Assembly (NCBI RefSeq): GCF_021272345.1
Contig: NZ_JAJSDQ010000001.1
Span: 248,001-312,000, forward strand
Source of the DNA: Ornithinimicrobium sediminis
Lineage (GTDB): Bacteria > Actinomycetota > Actinomycetes > Actinomycetales > Dermatophilaceae
Direction of reading: 5' to 3'
Length of the DNA: 64,000 nt
The position numbers and the translations under genes are program-made. Positions 9,242 through 18,122 of this stretch are shown piece by piece. Each line of letters opens with the position of its first letter. Position 1 is the stretch's first letter. The notes under the pieces were generated by a model. The model worked only from the letters and a program-made list of their open reading frames with translations, did no database searches and was not told the DNA's origin.

Positions 9242-11620
9242 ATGGACCTCGCTTGGCTAGCCGCCGTTCTACAACCGCGTGACGTTGCGCCGCACCCGAA
9301 CTTCCCCGATCAGAAGTTCGACAGCCAGCCTCACGCGCGTCTTGCTAGCGCAATTCTGGGCAGCCCCTTTGCTATGTCAAGTGGCTTAGACGTAACTGAG
9401 GACACTGATGCCTTCATCGCTGCTGTCGTTCGCTCTCACCATCCGGAATCCATCGCCCCAGCAACAGCGGAATTGTCCCACACGTTGTCGGTGCACCCGC
9501 CTTCCGATCCTGCTAGGGCAGCCGCATTGGCGCTAGCGACGTGTGCGGCAGCGGCTGAACTGGACGACTACGACACGTGTTTTCGCGTACTCAAGGAACA
9601 GCTTGCACGCACGTCAATGGCAGACACCGCCGATACGGCGCTTCTTCGATCGGCCATACTACAGCAGATGGCCCTTCGAAAGCGTGATGCTGGCATGGCG
9701 TACCTCCCCGAGGTGGAGGAGGCCACGAGAACGCTCGGCCGCTTCAACCCCGATCAATGTCAAAGCTTCCCGACTAGCCCAGGGGTGTCGTGGTCTTCAG
9801 TAAAAACATTGAGTGACATGTGGTATTCGCTGCAGGACGCGGCCGCAAGCTTGGTACCCTCCACCGAGTCTGCTTTCCGCCAAAAGGCTAGTATCCCATC
9901 GAGGCTTGAGCGGGTACGTGCTCCGCTACCCACTATCCGTCAACGCACCGACGGGGCCCGCGCGTGGACGTATTCAAAATATGTGGCAAACGTTTACCGT
10001 GGCATGTATGGCGAGGCACCGCGGCACCTCTTCGGCGCTCCGGAAGAACCAGACTTGTTCCGAGTGGTGCTACAACTGGAACTCCTCGGCCACGGTGACG
10101 TCTATATCGCAAGACGCGAGTTGGCGCTCCTGCGGCTGGTTCAACGGAACGACGAAGATTCGGTAGCCGACGCGATCCGGTTGCTGCGCCAAGGGGCTGG
10201 CAAGGACGAGCTGGAGTTGGCGCTACGCCATCTGAAAAGATCTGGCCCGCTCGCTTCTTTAGGGCGGGACGCAAGGCAGGTGCTTGGCCGGCGCACAAAA
10301 TCGAATCTGCTCCGTACCACCGAATTTCAAGTGCTGAGGTCTGCTGCGGAGTTGCTTGCGCCCGCCGAGGCACAGCTGGGCCTGGATGCCATCCGTAAGG
10401 CCTTGGGGAAGGGCACGCCCGGTGACCTCCCTGGTAATTGGCAGCTGCCGATACTTCGCCGGGAAGCAGCATGGAAGGCTGCTGCGGCGCTTGGGAAAGT
10501 AGCAGGCGCAAGCGACTCTGCTGCGTCGTTGCTACTCGCAGAGCTCCTAGCGGTTGAGGAAGACGTAGAACTTGCCGATGCGGGAATGCGAAGGGCCGCC
10601 GCCGAACTAGACTGGGAGGAGGTTTCCGCGGCACGGGCACAGGAGTGGCTCGTTGCCTTGGATGGCCGCGAACACGAGTTTCCTGAGACCATGGCGTATG
10701 TTCGTGACGCCTTGGGAATGACGGCCCCTGAGCTTAATGATCCAGGAATCGTAGAGATCGCTCGAGCGCTTAATTCTGTGATCCGCGGCACGAGCCACGA
10801 TTTATCTTTTGCTGCGCACGCTGCGGCGGTCCTGGCGTCCACGCTTGAGAAGAAAAGGCAAGAAGCCGCCCGTGGAATGTTCACGGTCGGATCCATTGAA
10901 GTGGCGGACGTGGCCGCCGGTTTGGTGGTGTTCGCTAGCGTTCCTGAATTGTGGCCAACGTTGATTGACTTCCTCTTCGATCCCCGTATTCCTGTCCGCG
11001 AAAAGCAAACAGCGCTTGATCGGTTAGCTAGCGCGGACGTCGTTTTGCCGGAGAGCGTCAAAGAACGGGTAAAGGCAGCGGGGACTGGGACCATACTGGC
11101 GCCACGACTCGATTGGGACGACGTTGGAATATCCCCATTCCCTTCAGGTCTACGGTTCTTGGCGGCGCACGAATTGCTTGATCGCTCGACGGTCTACGAC
11201 GCAATCGCACGACTCGCCGGCCAGCGAAGTGCTGATGCGCGGCGGGAGGCGGCTTACACGATTGCGCTTCTGGCGGCACGGCAAAGCGATCCGTACCTCA
11301 CGGCTTTCGCGCTCCCCCTCTCCAGGGACGAGATTGTAGAGGTGCGTGCTCACGCTGGGCGCGCGTTAACGGTACTCGCTTCGAGAGAGACGCCTCTCAC
11401 CTCCGTGGCGATGGAACGAGTGGTTGAACTCCTTGGCGAAGATGGAGTGATGGCGCCGCTGCTGGTTCTCCGAGCGCTCGCTTATGAACCGTCGACGATC
11501 CCCGCCAGGCTCTACGGATTGATTGATGAACTTGCCCGGAAACATCCATCTCAGTCCGTGCGGACGGAGGCACAGCGGTTAATAGGCAAGAATGGGCCGG
11601 TCCCGCCCGTTCAACCGTAG
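9242..11620 (+). CDS. Large helical-repeat (HEAT-like) protein paired with the hydrolase
   Basis: This is a 792-residue protein. ATG 9242 has AGGAG five bases upstream, overlapping the stop region of the hydrolase gene, so the two form a tight operon. The sequence is almost wholly alpha-helical, rich in Ala/Leu with repeating helix pairs. The last 250 residues (RREAAYTIALLAARQSD, EVRAHAGRALTVLAS) look like HEAT/ARM repeats. No enzymatic motif, P-loop or membrane segment is visible. TTA codons (for example 9386, 10802 and 11579) and lower GC match the hydrolase gene and set the pair apart from neighbours. HEAT proteins usually act as binding scaffolds, so a sensor or partner role for the hydrolase is an inference. 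Confidence 0.85.
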   Translation: MDLAWLAAVLQPRDVAPHPNFPDQKFDSQPHARLASAILGSPFAMSSGLDVTEDTDAFIAAVVRSHHPESIAPATAELSHTLSVHPPSDPARAAALALATCAAAAELDDYDTCFRVLKEQLARTSMADTADTALLRSAILQQMALRKRDAGMAYLPEVEEATRTLGRFNPDQCQSFPTSPGVSWSSVKTLSDMWYSLQDAAASLVPSTESAFRQKASIPSRLERVRAPLPTIRQRTDGARAWTYSKYVANVYRGMYGEAPRHLFGAPEEPDLFRVVLQLELLGHGDVYIARRELALLRLVQRNDEDSVADAIRLLRQGAGKDELELALRHLKRSGPLASLGRDARQVLGRRTKSNLLRTTEFQVLRSAAELLAPAEAQLGLDAIRKALGKGTPGDLPGNWQLPILRREAAWKAAAALGKVAGASDSAASLLLAELLAVEEDVELADAGMRRAAAELDWEEVSAARAQEWLVALDGREHEFPETMAYVRDALGMTAPELNDPGIVEIARALNSVIRGTSHDLSFAAHAAAVLASTLEKKRQEAARGMFTVGSIEVADVAAGLVVFASVPELWPTLIDFLFDPRIPVREKQTALDRLASADVVLPESVKERVKAAGTGTILAPRLDWDDVGISPFPSGLRFLAAHELLDRSTVYDAIARLAGQRSADARREAAYTIALLAARQSDPYLTAFALPLSRDEIVEVRAHAGRALTVLASRETPLTSVAMERVVELLGEDGVMAPLLVLRALAYEPSTIPARLYGLIDELARKHPSQSVRTEAQRLIGKNGPVPPVQP

Positions 11621-11987
11621 TGATTCGATACGCGCAGATCTGGCTCAGGAACTTCGCTTACTTCAGGGGCTGCGGTGTCAGGCGTCCTCGGCGGGACTCG
11701 GGAAATGGCTGATGCTCCTGCTACCCGGCGGGAGTCTGGTCGCACCAGGACTGTGGTCATCACCCTGCGGATCGGAGGAAGAACTGCGGCGCCTCGCAGC
11801 TAGGGGAGACCATCTGCGGTGCTGATGGGCACCCTGCCTTGCCACTTTGGGAGCATCCGGAAATGCCGCGAGCAGTGCGGTTCCCAAATCGCCTCGTCAG
11901 TGATCATGCGGTGCGGCGATGGTCTGCACGCGTCGACAACTGACGGAGCCGTGGACCACCTTTCGTGCGGTCCACTCCTGGGGCCTG
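11621..11987. other. Intergenic, convergent junction
   Basis: About 365 bases between the helical-repeat gene (plus strand) and the cupin gene (minus strand). No coding potential was accepted. It contains the hairpin annotated at 11951-11975. Confidence 0.5.
11951..11975 (-). terminator. Candidate terminator hairpin after the cupin gene
   Basis: GTGGACC at 11951-11957 pairs perfectly with GGTCCAC at 11969-11975 around an 11-base loop, 12 bases beyond the cupin stop codon. There is no clear U-tract, so termination strength is uncertain. Confidence 0.4.
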
Positions 11988-12323
11988 CTACGACTCGCGC
12001 ATCCCGACCGTGAGGAGGACCACGGAGTCGTCAACCGCCTCGAGCGCATGGCGAGAGTCGGGGATGGGGATGAGATCACCGGGTGAGCCGTTCCACCGGT
12101 CCTCTCCTGCCACCAGAGTGATACGCCCGTGCAGCACCTGAAGGGTGGCCTCGCCAGGGCTCTCATGCTCGTCGAGGCTGCTACCTGCCCGGAGGGCGAT
12201 CAGGGTCTGTCGGAGCACGTTCTCGTGACCGCCGTAGATCGTGTGGGCGCTACGTCCGCTGGACGCGGTCAAGGCGGTCTTGAGGTGCTGCTGTACGAGC
12301 GCTTTCAGTGACTCTGTGGGCAT
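11988..12323 (-). CDS. Small cupin-domain protein
   Basis: This 111-residue single-domain cupin starts at the ATG preceded by GAGGAG; an upstream frame extension is probably untranslated. Cupin motif 1 appears as LDEHESPGEATLQVLHGR, with H and E at metal-binding positions. Motif 2 corresponds to GDLIPIPDSRHALEAVDD. Such proteins are small-molecule binders, isomerases or stress-related proteins, and the sequence does not fix the ligand. It is a stand-alone gene facing away from fprA. Confidence 0.8.
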   Translation of the reverse strand: MPTESLKALVQQHLKTALTASSGRSAHTIYGGHENVLRQTLIALRAGSSLDEHESPGEATLQVLHGRITLVAGEDRWNGSPGDLIPIPDSRHALEAVDDSVVLLTVGMRES

Positions 12324-12667
12324 TTGGTTCTCCTCGTCAGTGAGCGAACACCACGGACCACACACCTGCGGGTCTGGCTCGTGCTGTCCAGGCTAGCCAA
12401 CAATCCTCAGCCACACGTCCGGGCCAGCGCCGCCACCGCCACCGCATCTGCCTGACCAGCGGACGCATACAACTGCGCCTGGAGTTGTGGGCGCACGCCG
12501 GTGCCGCATGAGGACCAGACGCGCGCCTCTGCCAAGGGGACGCCTAGCGTCCAACTGTGACGCCAATGGTCTTGGCTTCGACGGCGACCGTGGCGCTCGA
12601 TGCTGTCGGGTGGGGTTGAGCTACTTGACGCGCGTACGGTGCCGCGCGAGATGACCCGGCGCACCGG
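12324..12667. other. Intergenic, divergent promoter region
   Basis: About 340 bases between the divergently transcribed cupin and fprA genes. No convincing gene is seen; promoters for both should lie here but were not resolved. Confidence 0.4.
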
Positions 12668-14098
12668 ATGGGCGAGGATGCCATCGTGGCGGTTGCGCGT
12701 GACCTCGTGGTCTCGCCCGCGGACAGTCCCCTGCGGGTGGCGATCGTCGGCGCGGGTCCGGCCGGGGTCTATGCGGCCGAGGCGCTGGCCGAGCAGGACG
12801 CCGTCCCTGTCGCAGTCGACATCATCGACCGGTTGCCGACGCCCTTCGGGCTGGTGCGGTACGGCATCGCCCCCGACCACCTGAAGATGAGGGGTTTGCG
12901 GGCCACGCTACAACGCACCCTGGATCACCCGCGGGTACGGTTCTTCGGCAACGTCGAGGTCGGCGTCGACCTCCCCCTGGCACTGCTGCGCGCTCATGTG
13001 GACGCGGTGATCTACACATACGGCGCCGCCGATGCCGGACGGCTCGGTATCGACGGGGAGGAGCTGCCCGGGAGCCTGACCGCCCTCGACCTCGTCTCTT
13101 GGTACTGCGGACATCCTGACGCCGACCGCGCCACCGTGGAGGAGGCACTGTCCCATGCACGTTCGGTGGTGGTCATCGGCGTGGGCAACGTCGCCCTCGA
13201 CGTCGCTCGGGTGCTCGCCCGGGCACCCGAAGAACTCCAGCTCACAGAGATGCCGCAGCATGTGCTTGATGCGCTCGCAGACGCCCCGGTCGAGCAGGTC
13301 ACCGTCATCGGACGACGGGGTCCGGCCCTGGCCAGCTTCACCACCCAGGAGCTGCGCGAACTAGGCCGGCTGCAGTCCGCGGTCGTGCTGGTGGACCCGC
13401 ACGACCTGGAACCGTTGGGGGCGGCGGAGGAGCAGGCCGCCGCCGAGTCGGCCGTGGCCCGTAACCTGGCAGCACTGCGCGGCTGGGTCGAGCATGAGCC
13501 CTCCCCGGGAGCCGTCCGGCTGAGCCTGCGTTTCCGCTGGCGGCCGGTACGCCTCCTCGGACCGGACCGGGTGCGTGCGCTGGAGCTGGAGCGAACGGCC
13601 GCGGGCGCTGACGGGCGGGCGGTGGACACCGGCGAGCTTGAGGTGCTGCCGGCCGACCTGGTGGTCCGGTCGGTCGGTTACCGCGGAACCTCCCTGCCGG
13701 GTCTGCCAGTCGACGAGCGCACGCAGACGGTGACCCACACCGCAGGGCGGGTGCTGCGCGACGGCCGGCCCTCGACCGGCGAGTACGTGGCGGGATGGAT
13801 CAAACGGGGCCCGAGCGGGGTGGTGGGCACCAACAAGCACGACGCGAAAGAGACCGTCGCGAGCCTCCTTGAAGATGTCGCCGCCGGAGCACTCGCACCC
13901 TGCCGGCAGCCGGAGGACCTGCTCACTGTGCTGACGAGGCAGGGGCTGCACCCGGTCCTGCTCGAGAACTGGGGAGCCATCGACGCAGCCGAGGAAGCCC
14001 TCGGCGCCACCCACGGGCGCGACCGGACGACGCTGCACGACCGCAACACACTCCTCGCCGCGGCCCGGCTTGCGGCGGCCAACAGGGAAGATGGTTGA
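12668..14098 (+). CDS. fprA: Ferredoxin/adrenodoxin-type NADP reductase
   Basis: This 476-residue flavoprotein transfers electrons between NADPH and ferredoxin, typically feeding P450s or iron-sulfur enzymes. It shows the FAD dinucleotide-binding motif VAIVGAGPAGVYAAE near 23-37, the family signature PTPFGLVRYGIAPDH, the NADP-binding VIGVGNVALDVARVL near 165, and GRRGPA further on. The C-terminal WIKRGPSGVVGTNKHDA signature is typical of FprA and mitochondrial adrenodoxin reductase. Length matches the family. The ATG at 12668 has no strong ribosome-binding site and GTG 12686 is an alternative. It is monocistronic; no ferredoxin or P450 gene is adjacent. Confidence 0.95.
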   Translation: MGEDAIVAVARDLVVSPADSPLRVAIVGAGPAGVYAAEALAEQDAVPVAVDIIDRLPTPFGLVRYGIAPDHLKMRGLRATLQRTLDHPRVRFFGNVEVGVDLPLALLRAHVDAVIYTYGAADAGRLGIDGEELPGSLTALDLVSWYCGHPDADRATVEEALSHARSVVVIGVGNVALDVARVLARAPEELQLTEMPQHVLDALADAPVEQVTVIGRRGPALASFTTQELRELGRLQSAVVLVDPHDLEPLGAAEEQAAAESAVARNLAALRGWVEHEPSPGAVRLSLRFRWRPVRLLGPDRVRALELERTAAGADGRAVDTGELEVLPADLVVRSVGYRGTSLPGLPVDERTQTVTHTAGRVLRDGRPSTGEYVAGWIKRGPSGVVGTNKHDAKETVASLLEDVAAGALAPCRQPEDLLTVLTRQGLHPVLLENWGAIDAAEEALGATHGRDRTTLHDRNTLLAAARLAAANREDG

Positions 14099-14257
14099 CC
14101 TGACCCGACCACGGGGAATGTCCGACCTCCGGTGCCGCTGGACCTTCCTGCCGAGGCCCCGCGGCCGCGGGGCTGGGGACCGGGTGTGGCGTCCTAGTGG
14201 GGTTCCCTTGCCCCACCACCGTCAGCACGCTCATGCCGCTGTGCGCAAGAATGTGGC

Positions 14258-14542
14258 ATGGCTCGAGTGGTCCGGTTCATGTTCGACTACGGGCACGTGT
14301 GGCCGCTGTGGGAGGACGGAACCGACAAGTACGCCATGGAACCGAGCGACTACGGATTGTCACCAGAGCTCACGGAGCGACTCCGGTCCTGTTACGAGTT
14401 CTGGGAGACCCACCACATCCCTGAGCGCGGATGGGATGCGCCGGAGAGCCGTCACCGATGGCACGCTGAGACGGACCAAGCCGTTGCCATCTTGCGGTGG
14501 GAGGTCTCCGACTTCGCAGACGTCAGAGACGAACGGGACTGA
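14258..14542 (+). CDS. Conserved small hypothetical protein
   Basis: This 94-residue acidic soluble protein is rich in Trp (FMFDYGHVWPLWEDGTD, SCYEFWETHHIPERGW). Coding is supported by strong third-position GC and coherent composition. No domain is recognised. The same style of short aromatic-rich protein is frequent as a stand-alone gene in actinobacteria. It is followed by the P-loop kinase gene with 63 bases between. Confidence 0.7.
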   Translation: MARVVRFMFDYGHVWPLWEDGTDKYAMEPSDYGLSPELTERLRSCYEFWETHHIPERGWDAPESRHRWHAETDQAVAILRWEVSDFADVRDERD

Positions 14543-14605
14543 GCAGGCGTACCCGCCCGACTTTGCCGCCGACCGCGACGCGAGTCGCGCGCTCACTGGC
14601 CAGGA

Positions 14606-15226
14606 GTGACGTGCCAGGCTGTGCTGGTGCAGCTTGTCGTGATCTTCGGGCCGCCGGCGGTAGGCAAGATGACCATCGGCCGTAGGGTCGCCGAGCGCAG
14701 CAGTTTCCGCCTCTTCCACAACCACGCCATGATCGAGCCGCTGCTGGAGGTCTTCGACTACGGCACGCCGCCGTTCGTGCGCCTGCTCCGCGAGATGCGG
14801 CTCCAGGTCGTCCAAGAGGCGGCGGCTTCCGGAACAGACCTCGTCCTGACCTACGTGTGGGGGCTCGAGCTAGAAGGGGACGTCGAGGAGCTGTCCCAGC
14901 AGATCGCCGCCTACGTGAACAGAGGGGCCGTCGTCTCGTTTGTGGAACTGGCCGCGGATCTGCAGACGCGGCTCGAGCGCAACCGCACCGAGCACCGGCT
15001 GACGGAGAAACGATCCAAGCGTGACCTCGCCTGGTCTGACTCGAATGTGCGCGACATGGAACGCCACGTCATGAACACCGACCTCCAGCCTGAGCGGGAC
15101 AACCTCCCGGGCATGCGTTTGCTCGTCCAGCACCGGTATCTCAGGGTGGACACCAGCCGGCTGACTCCCGAGCAGTCCGCCGAGCGCATCGTGGAATGGC
15201 TGACCGGGTCTACCGCAGACCGGTAG
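14606..15226 (+). CDS. P-loop nucleotide-binding protein, AAA_33/shikimate-kinase-like
   Basis: This 206-residue protein has a Walker A loop GPPAVGKMT directly after the first beta strand; the Met-Thr after GK is common in this group of actinobacterial P-loop proteins. It is followed by HNHAMIEPLLEVFDYG and a C-terminal lid-like RLERNRTEHRLTEKRSKRD. These features fit a small-molecule phosphotransferase of the adenylate/shikimate-kinase fold, substrate unknown. GTG 14606 is used here; GTG 14621 would also give an intact P-loop and start choice is uncertain. Confidence 0.8.
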   Translation: MTCQAVLVQLVVIFGPPAVGKMTIGRRVAERSSFRLFHNHAMIEPLLEVFDYGTPPFVRLLREMRLQVVQEAAASGTDLVLTYVWGLELEGDVEELSQQIAAYVNRGAVVSFVELAADLQTRLERNRTEHRLTEKRSKRDLAWSDSNVRDMERHVMNTDLQPERDNLPGMRLLVQHRYLRVDTSRLTPEQSAERIVEWLTGSTADR

Positions 15227-15349
15227 AGCAGGACACCCCCTCGCGGGTCCGCATCGCGAACGAGGGTTCCGAAGACGAGGCAAGCCGTTTCACCCTCATG
15301 CCGCCTGTCGGTTGCTTCCGCCCTTCGACGGATCGGTGAGGATGGTGTC

Positions 15350-15841
15350 ATGCCGTTGGTTGGGTACACCCGAGACACCGAAGCCGTGAGCATCACGTGG
15401 AAACTGGCCCGCAGCACGCCCGAGGTGTGGCGGCACCTGACCAGCGAGCGGCACTTGCCCGAGTGGCTCGGTCACGCACGCCGGGGCGGGTTCTCCACCG
15501 GAGACACCCTCGTCGTCGACCACGGAGACGGCTACCTGTGCACCAGCGTCGTGGACACCCTCGACGATGACCGGACGTTGGGCATGACGTGGGACTTCCC
15601 GGACGAACCACCATCGCGCCTCCTGGTCACCGTGGAGCCCGTCGCGGATGAGCAGGACGCTGAGGAACAGTGCCTGCTGCACCTGCGACACACCGAGCTC
15701 GATGACCTGACCGGCTCATACCTGCCCGGATGGATCACCCACCTGACCTACTTCGAGAGCTCACTGGACACCGATCCGCTGCCGACGCAGGCATTCTGGC
15801 GACTGTACGAAACGCATCACCAGCTCACCGCCACCACCTGA
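15350..15841 (+). CDS. SRPBCC-domain protein (AHSA1 group)
   Basis: This 163-residue protein begins with a typical START-like strand and helix: SITWKLARSTPEVWRHLT, then HLPEWLGHARRG, a beta-sheet core with TLGMTWDFPDEPPSRLLVTVEP, and a long C-terminal helix starting GWITHLTYFESSL. This is the AHSA1/polyketide-cyclase-like lipid or small-molecule-binding fold. The ligand is unknown. The genomic neighbours are unrelated single genes. Confidence 0.85.
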   Translation: MPLVGYTRDTEAVSITWKLARSTPEVWRHLTSERHLPEWLGHARRGGFSTGDTLVVDHGDGYLCTSVVDTLDDDRTLGMTWDFPDEPPSRLLVTVEPVADEQDAEEQCLLHLRHTELDDLTGSYLPGWITHLTYFESSLDTDPLPTQAFWRLYETHHQLTATT

Positions 15842-16010
15842 CGCAAGGCAAGCTCCAACCCCGCTGAGAGTGCCGCACCCCTCAGCCGCCGCCGCTTTGG
15901 TTGAGGATCAGCGACGTGGCCGACCTCGTCATCCGGTGCGGTCAAGACGTGGTTCACGCTGCATACGCGGGGGCGGGGCTGGGACGACGCAGCGCGATAC
16001 CGTCGCCGAC

Positions 16011-16427
16011 ATGGCCACCTGGTTCGCGTACGAGTACTGCACCGACATCAGCGCCACCCGCGAGTTCTACGGAGGACAGGTGGGACTCACCCTGATCTGG
16101 GATGGACCGGAGGACATCGCGTTCCAGCACGACTGCGTGCAGCTGTCGTTTCGGCGTGCCGACTCGTTGACCCGACCTCAGAGCTGGGCCTTCCAACCCG
16201 GCTGGAGCCACGGCCAACTGTCGGGGGCACCGAAAACCGAACACGTCAGATCCATCTCCATCGCGCTGGCACCAGCCGCCTTCAGATCCGCCGTCGCGAA
16301 GCTCAAGAGCGCCGGCGTGGAGACGCTCAGACCCGAACCCTTCTGGGTCGGCTACTGGTCATTCGTCGTTCGAGACCCCGACGGGCAGACAGTAGAGCTC
16401 ACCGACCCCGAGTCTCCCCAGCACTGA
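16011..16427 (+). CDS. VOC (glyoxalase/bleomycin-resistance) family protein
   Basis: This 138-residue protein starts at ATG 16011, beginning MATWFAYEYCTDISATREFY as expected for a VOC domain; an upstream extension in the same frame is of non-coding composition. Two beta-alpha-beta-beta-beta halves are visible, ending SFVVRDPDGQTVELTDPES with the metal-site Glu. Members bind or convert small molecules; the substrate here is not determinable. Confidence 0.85.
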   Translation: MATWFAYEYCTDISATREFYGGQVGLTLIWDGPEDIAFQHDCVQLSFRRADSLTRPQSWAFQPGWSHGQLSGAPKTEHVRSISIALAPAAFRSAVAKLKSAGVETLRPEPFWVGYWSFVVRDPDGQTVELTDPESPQH

Positions 16428-16543
16428 TACCGGTGCTGCAAGAAGACGAGCGCAGAACACACTCATTTGCCGCGGGGAGCGTGCGGCACGCCGATGCCGT
16501 AGACGTCGAAAGTTCCGTACCACGGCACATCTACAGTGGCGGG

Positions 16544-16714
16544 GTGAGCGAGTTGGTGGAGCACCTAGCCCGAGTTCAGGCCATTGCCGACCGTGCGCGG
16601 AACTTCCAAAGCAAGGAGGGCTCCGACCCGAAGGCCTTCTCCAAGACGGTCGTACAGGACTTGGGCGATCTTGCCGAAGCGGTCGCGGAGCTCATTAGGC
16701 GATCTGGGGCCTGA
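16544..16714 (+). CDS. Short helical hypothetical protein
   Basis: A 56-residue frame starts at GTG 16544 (SELVEHLARVQAIADRARN, then DLGDLAEAVAELIRRSGA), predicted as two amphipathic helices. A longer frame from 16433 exists but its first part looks non-coding. No homolog family recognised; coding status is moderately likely. Confidence 0.5.
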   Translation: MSELVEHLARVQAIADRARNFQSKEGSDPKAFSKTVVQDLGDLAEAVAELIRRSGA

Positions 16715-16909
16715 GATCCCGACTCCCGGCTGCACTGCGCGACGCCCTATGGCCGAGCCCACAGTTGCCGGGTGGGGACGGTGGCCTTGGGCGCGCCCGA
16801 CTCTTCTGCCTGAGGACGGCTACGCTCGTCCGACTCGTGCCGCGGACGGAGGACGCGATAGTCCCTGGGTCGCCCGCTGCCTGCACGCCCGCCTGCAGCC
16901 AGGTGGTAC

Positions 16910-17920
16910 TCACTCGGCTAGGGTGACTCTCGGCGGCACTGCCGTCGATACCATTCCCTTCAGCGTCACGCGAGCCTCGGCGAGCAGGCCCGGCACTTCC
17001 CCTGCGAGGTCGAGGGTGTGAGTCCCATAGGTGATGACGTCTTCGCTAAGCAGACGCTCGTAGCCGAAGATGGTCAGCGCGTCCTCAGAGGGTGTTCCGT
17101 GGACGGTGCCAAGAGCTCGGTCCTCGATGTGCTCATACGCGTTGCGGATTGCGTTGAGCGCGGGCTGGACGGTAAGCAGGGACTCCGGCAAGTCGCACTC
17201 GATCCCGAACTTCCTCGGAAGGTCCAGAATCATGGACACACCGCGACCCAGGGAGATGACCGCGAGCTCCACGGAGCCAAGGACGTTGAACAGGCGCCGC
17301 CTCACCTGCGGACCCGGCATCTGTGGGTCAGCGTTTACCTCGTCTTCGAGCGACTGCACCTCAATCAGCAGTTCATTGGTCATGTCAAGCCGTCTGGCTG
17401 CGGCGAGCGCGTATCGCACCAGTTCAGCCGGCCAATCACTAGAACCGATGTGAAACCAAGCCGACAACACACCCGATAGAGGTACGTATCCAGACTGTGT
17501 AGGATCTTCGCGAGCATCGATCGCGTCGAGCTCAGCGACTATGGCGCCGGCCTCAAAGGCAATAGTGTCACCCGGACGGATGTGAATGCGCTGGCCGTCG
17601 TCCGCCTCGCCTAGCCGTAGGGATCGCCCGTAAACGGTCGATCCCTCGCGTCGAACTGGAACGACACGCATCGAATGAATGAGGTCCGCTATGGCGCCTA
17701 CCTCGCCACTGGAATGAATGCCGATATGACTGACTGCTGTCATCACGACCAATCGGTCGCCGTTGAACATAGGGATACGGGGCGGAGTCGGCTCACCTGG
17801 ATCGACCTGACGAAGAATCAGTTCGTTACCCCGACGTTCTTCAAGAACAACTTTCACCGGCTCATCGGACCCGAGCAGCGCAACATTGTCCAGCCAGCCA
17901 TCGGGTTCGCGGTCGGGCAT
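16910..17920 (-). CDS. Hypothetical protein, 336 residues
   Basis: This acidic, soluble, well-composed protein has no signal peptide or membrane segment. The N-terminal half appears beta-rich (ELILRQVDPGEPTPPRIPMF, SLRLGEADDGQRIHIRPGDT). The C-terminal half is helical (LVRYALAAARRLDMTNELL, LTVQPALNAIRNAYEHIEDR), reminiscent of HEPN-like or RelA-associated helical domains, but I cannot assign it. Codon use matches the high-GC neighbours. It is an isolated gene; its start ATG at 17920 is supported by no strong ribosome-binding site. Confidence 0.75.
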   Translation of the reverse strand: MPDREPDGWLDNVALLGSDEPVKVVLEERRGNELILRQVDPGEPTPPRIPMFNGDRLVVMTAVSHIGIHSSGEVGAIADLIHSMRVVPVRREGSTVYGRSLRLGEADDGQRIHIRPGDTIAFEAGAIVAELDAIDAREDPTQSGYVPLSGVLSAWFHIGSSDWPAELVRYALAAARRLDMTNELLIEVQSLEDEVNADPQMPGPQVRRRLFNVLGSVELAVISLGRGVSMILDLPRKFGIECDLPESLLTVQPALNAIRNAYEHIEDRALGTVHGTPSEDALTIFGYERLLSEDVITYGTHTLDLAGEVPGLLAEARVTLKGMVSTAVPPRVTLAE

Positions 17921-18122
17921 GGACTGATCGTACGGCAGAGACAGTCAGCGGCGGCCCAGATGGCAAGGTATCCCCGAGGCGAAGCTGGCCTGTAGGCGTC
18001 AAGGGCGCGCGCACGCACACGCCGCTGTCTTTGCACCTACTCCAGGTGCTGGGGAGTGGAGGTCGGCAGGCACGGCCGGCCCGGCGGTGTCAGGATGCGT
18101 CCGTCGGAGGGAGGCAGACGAC

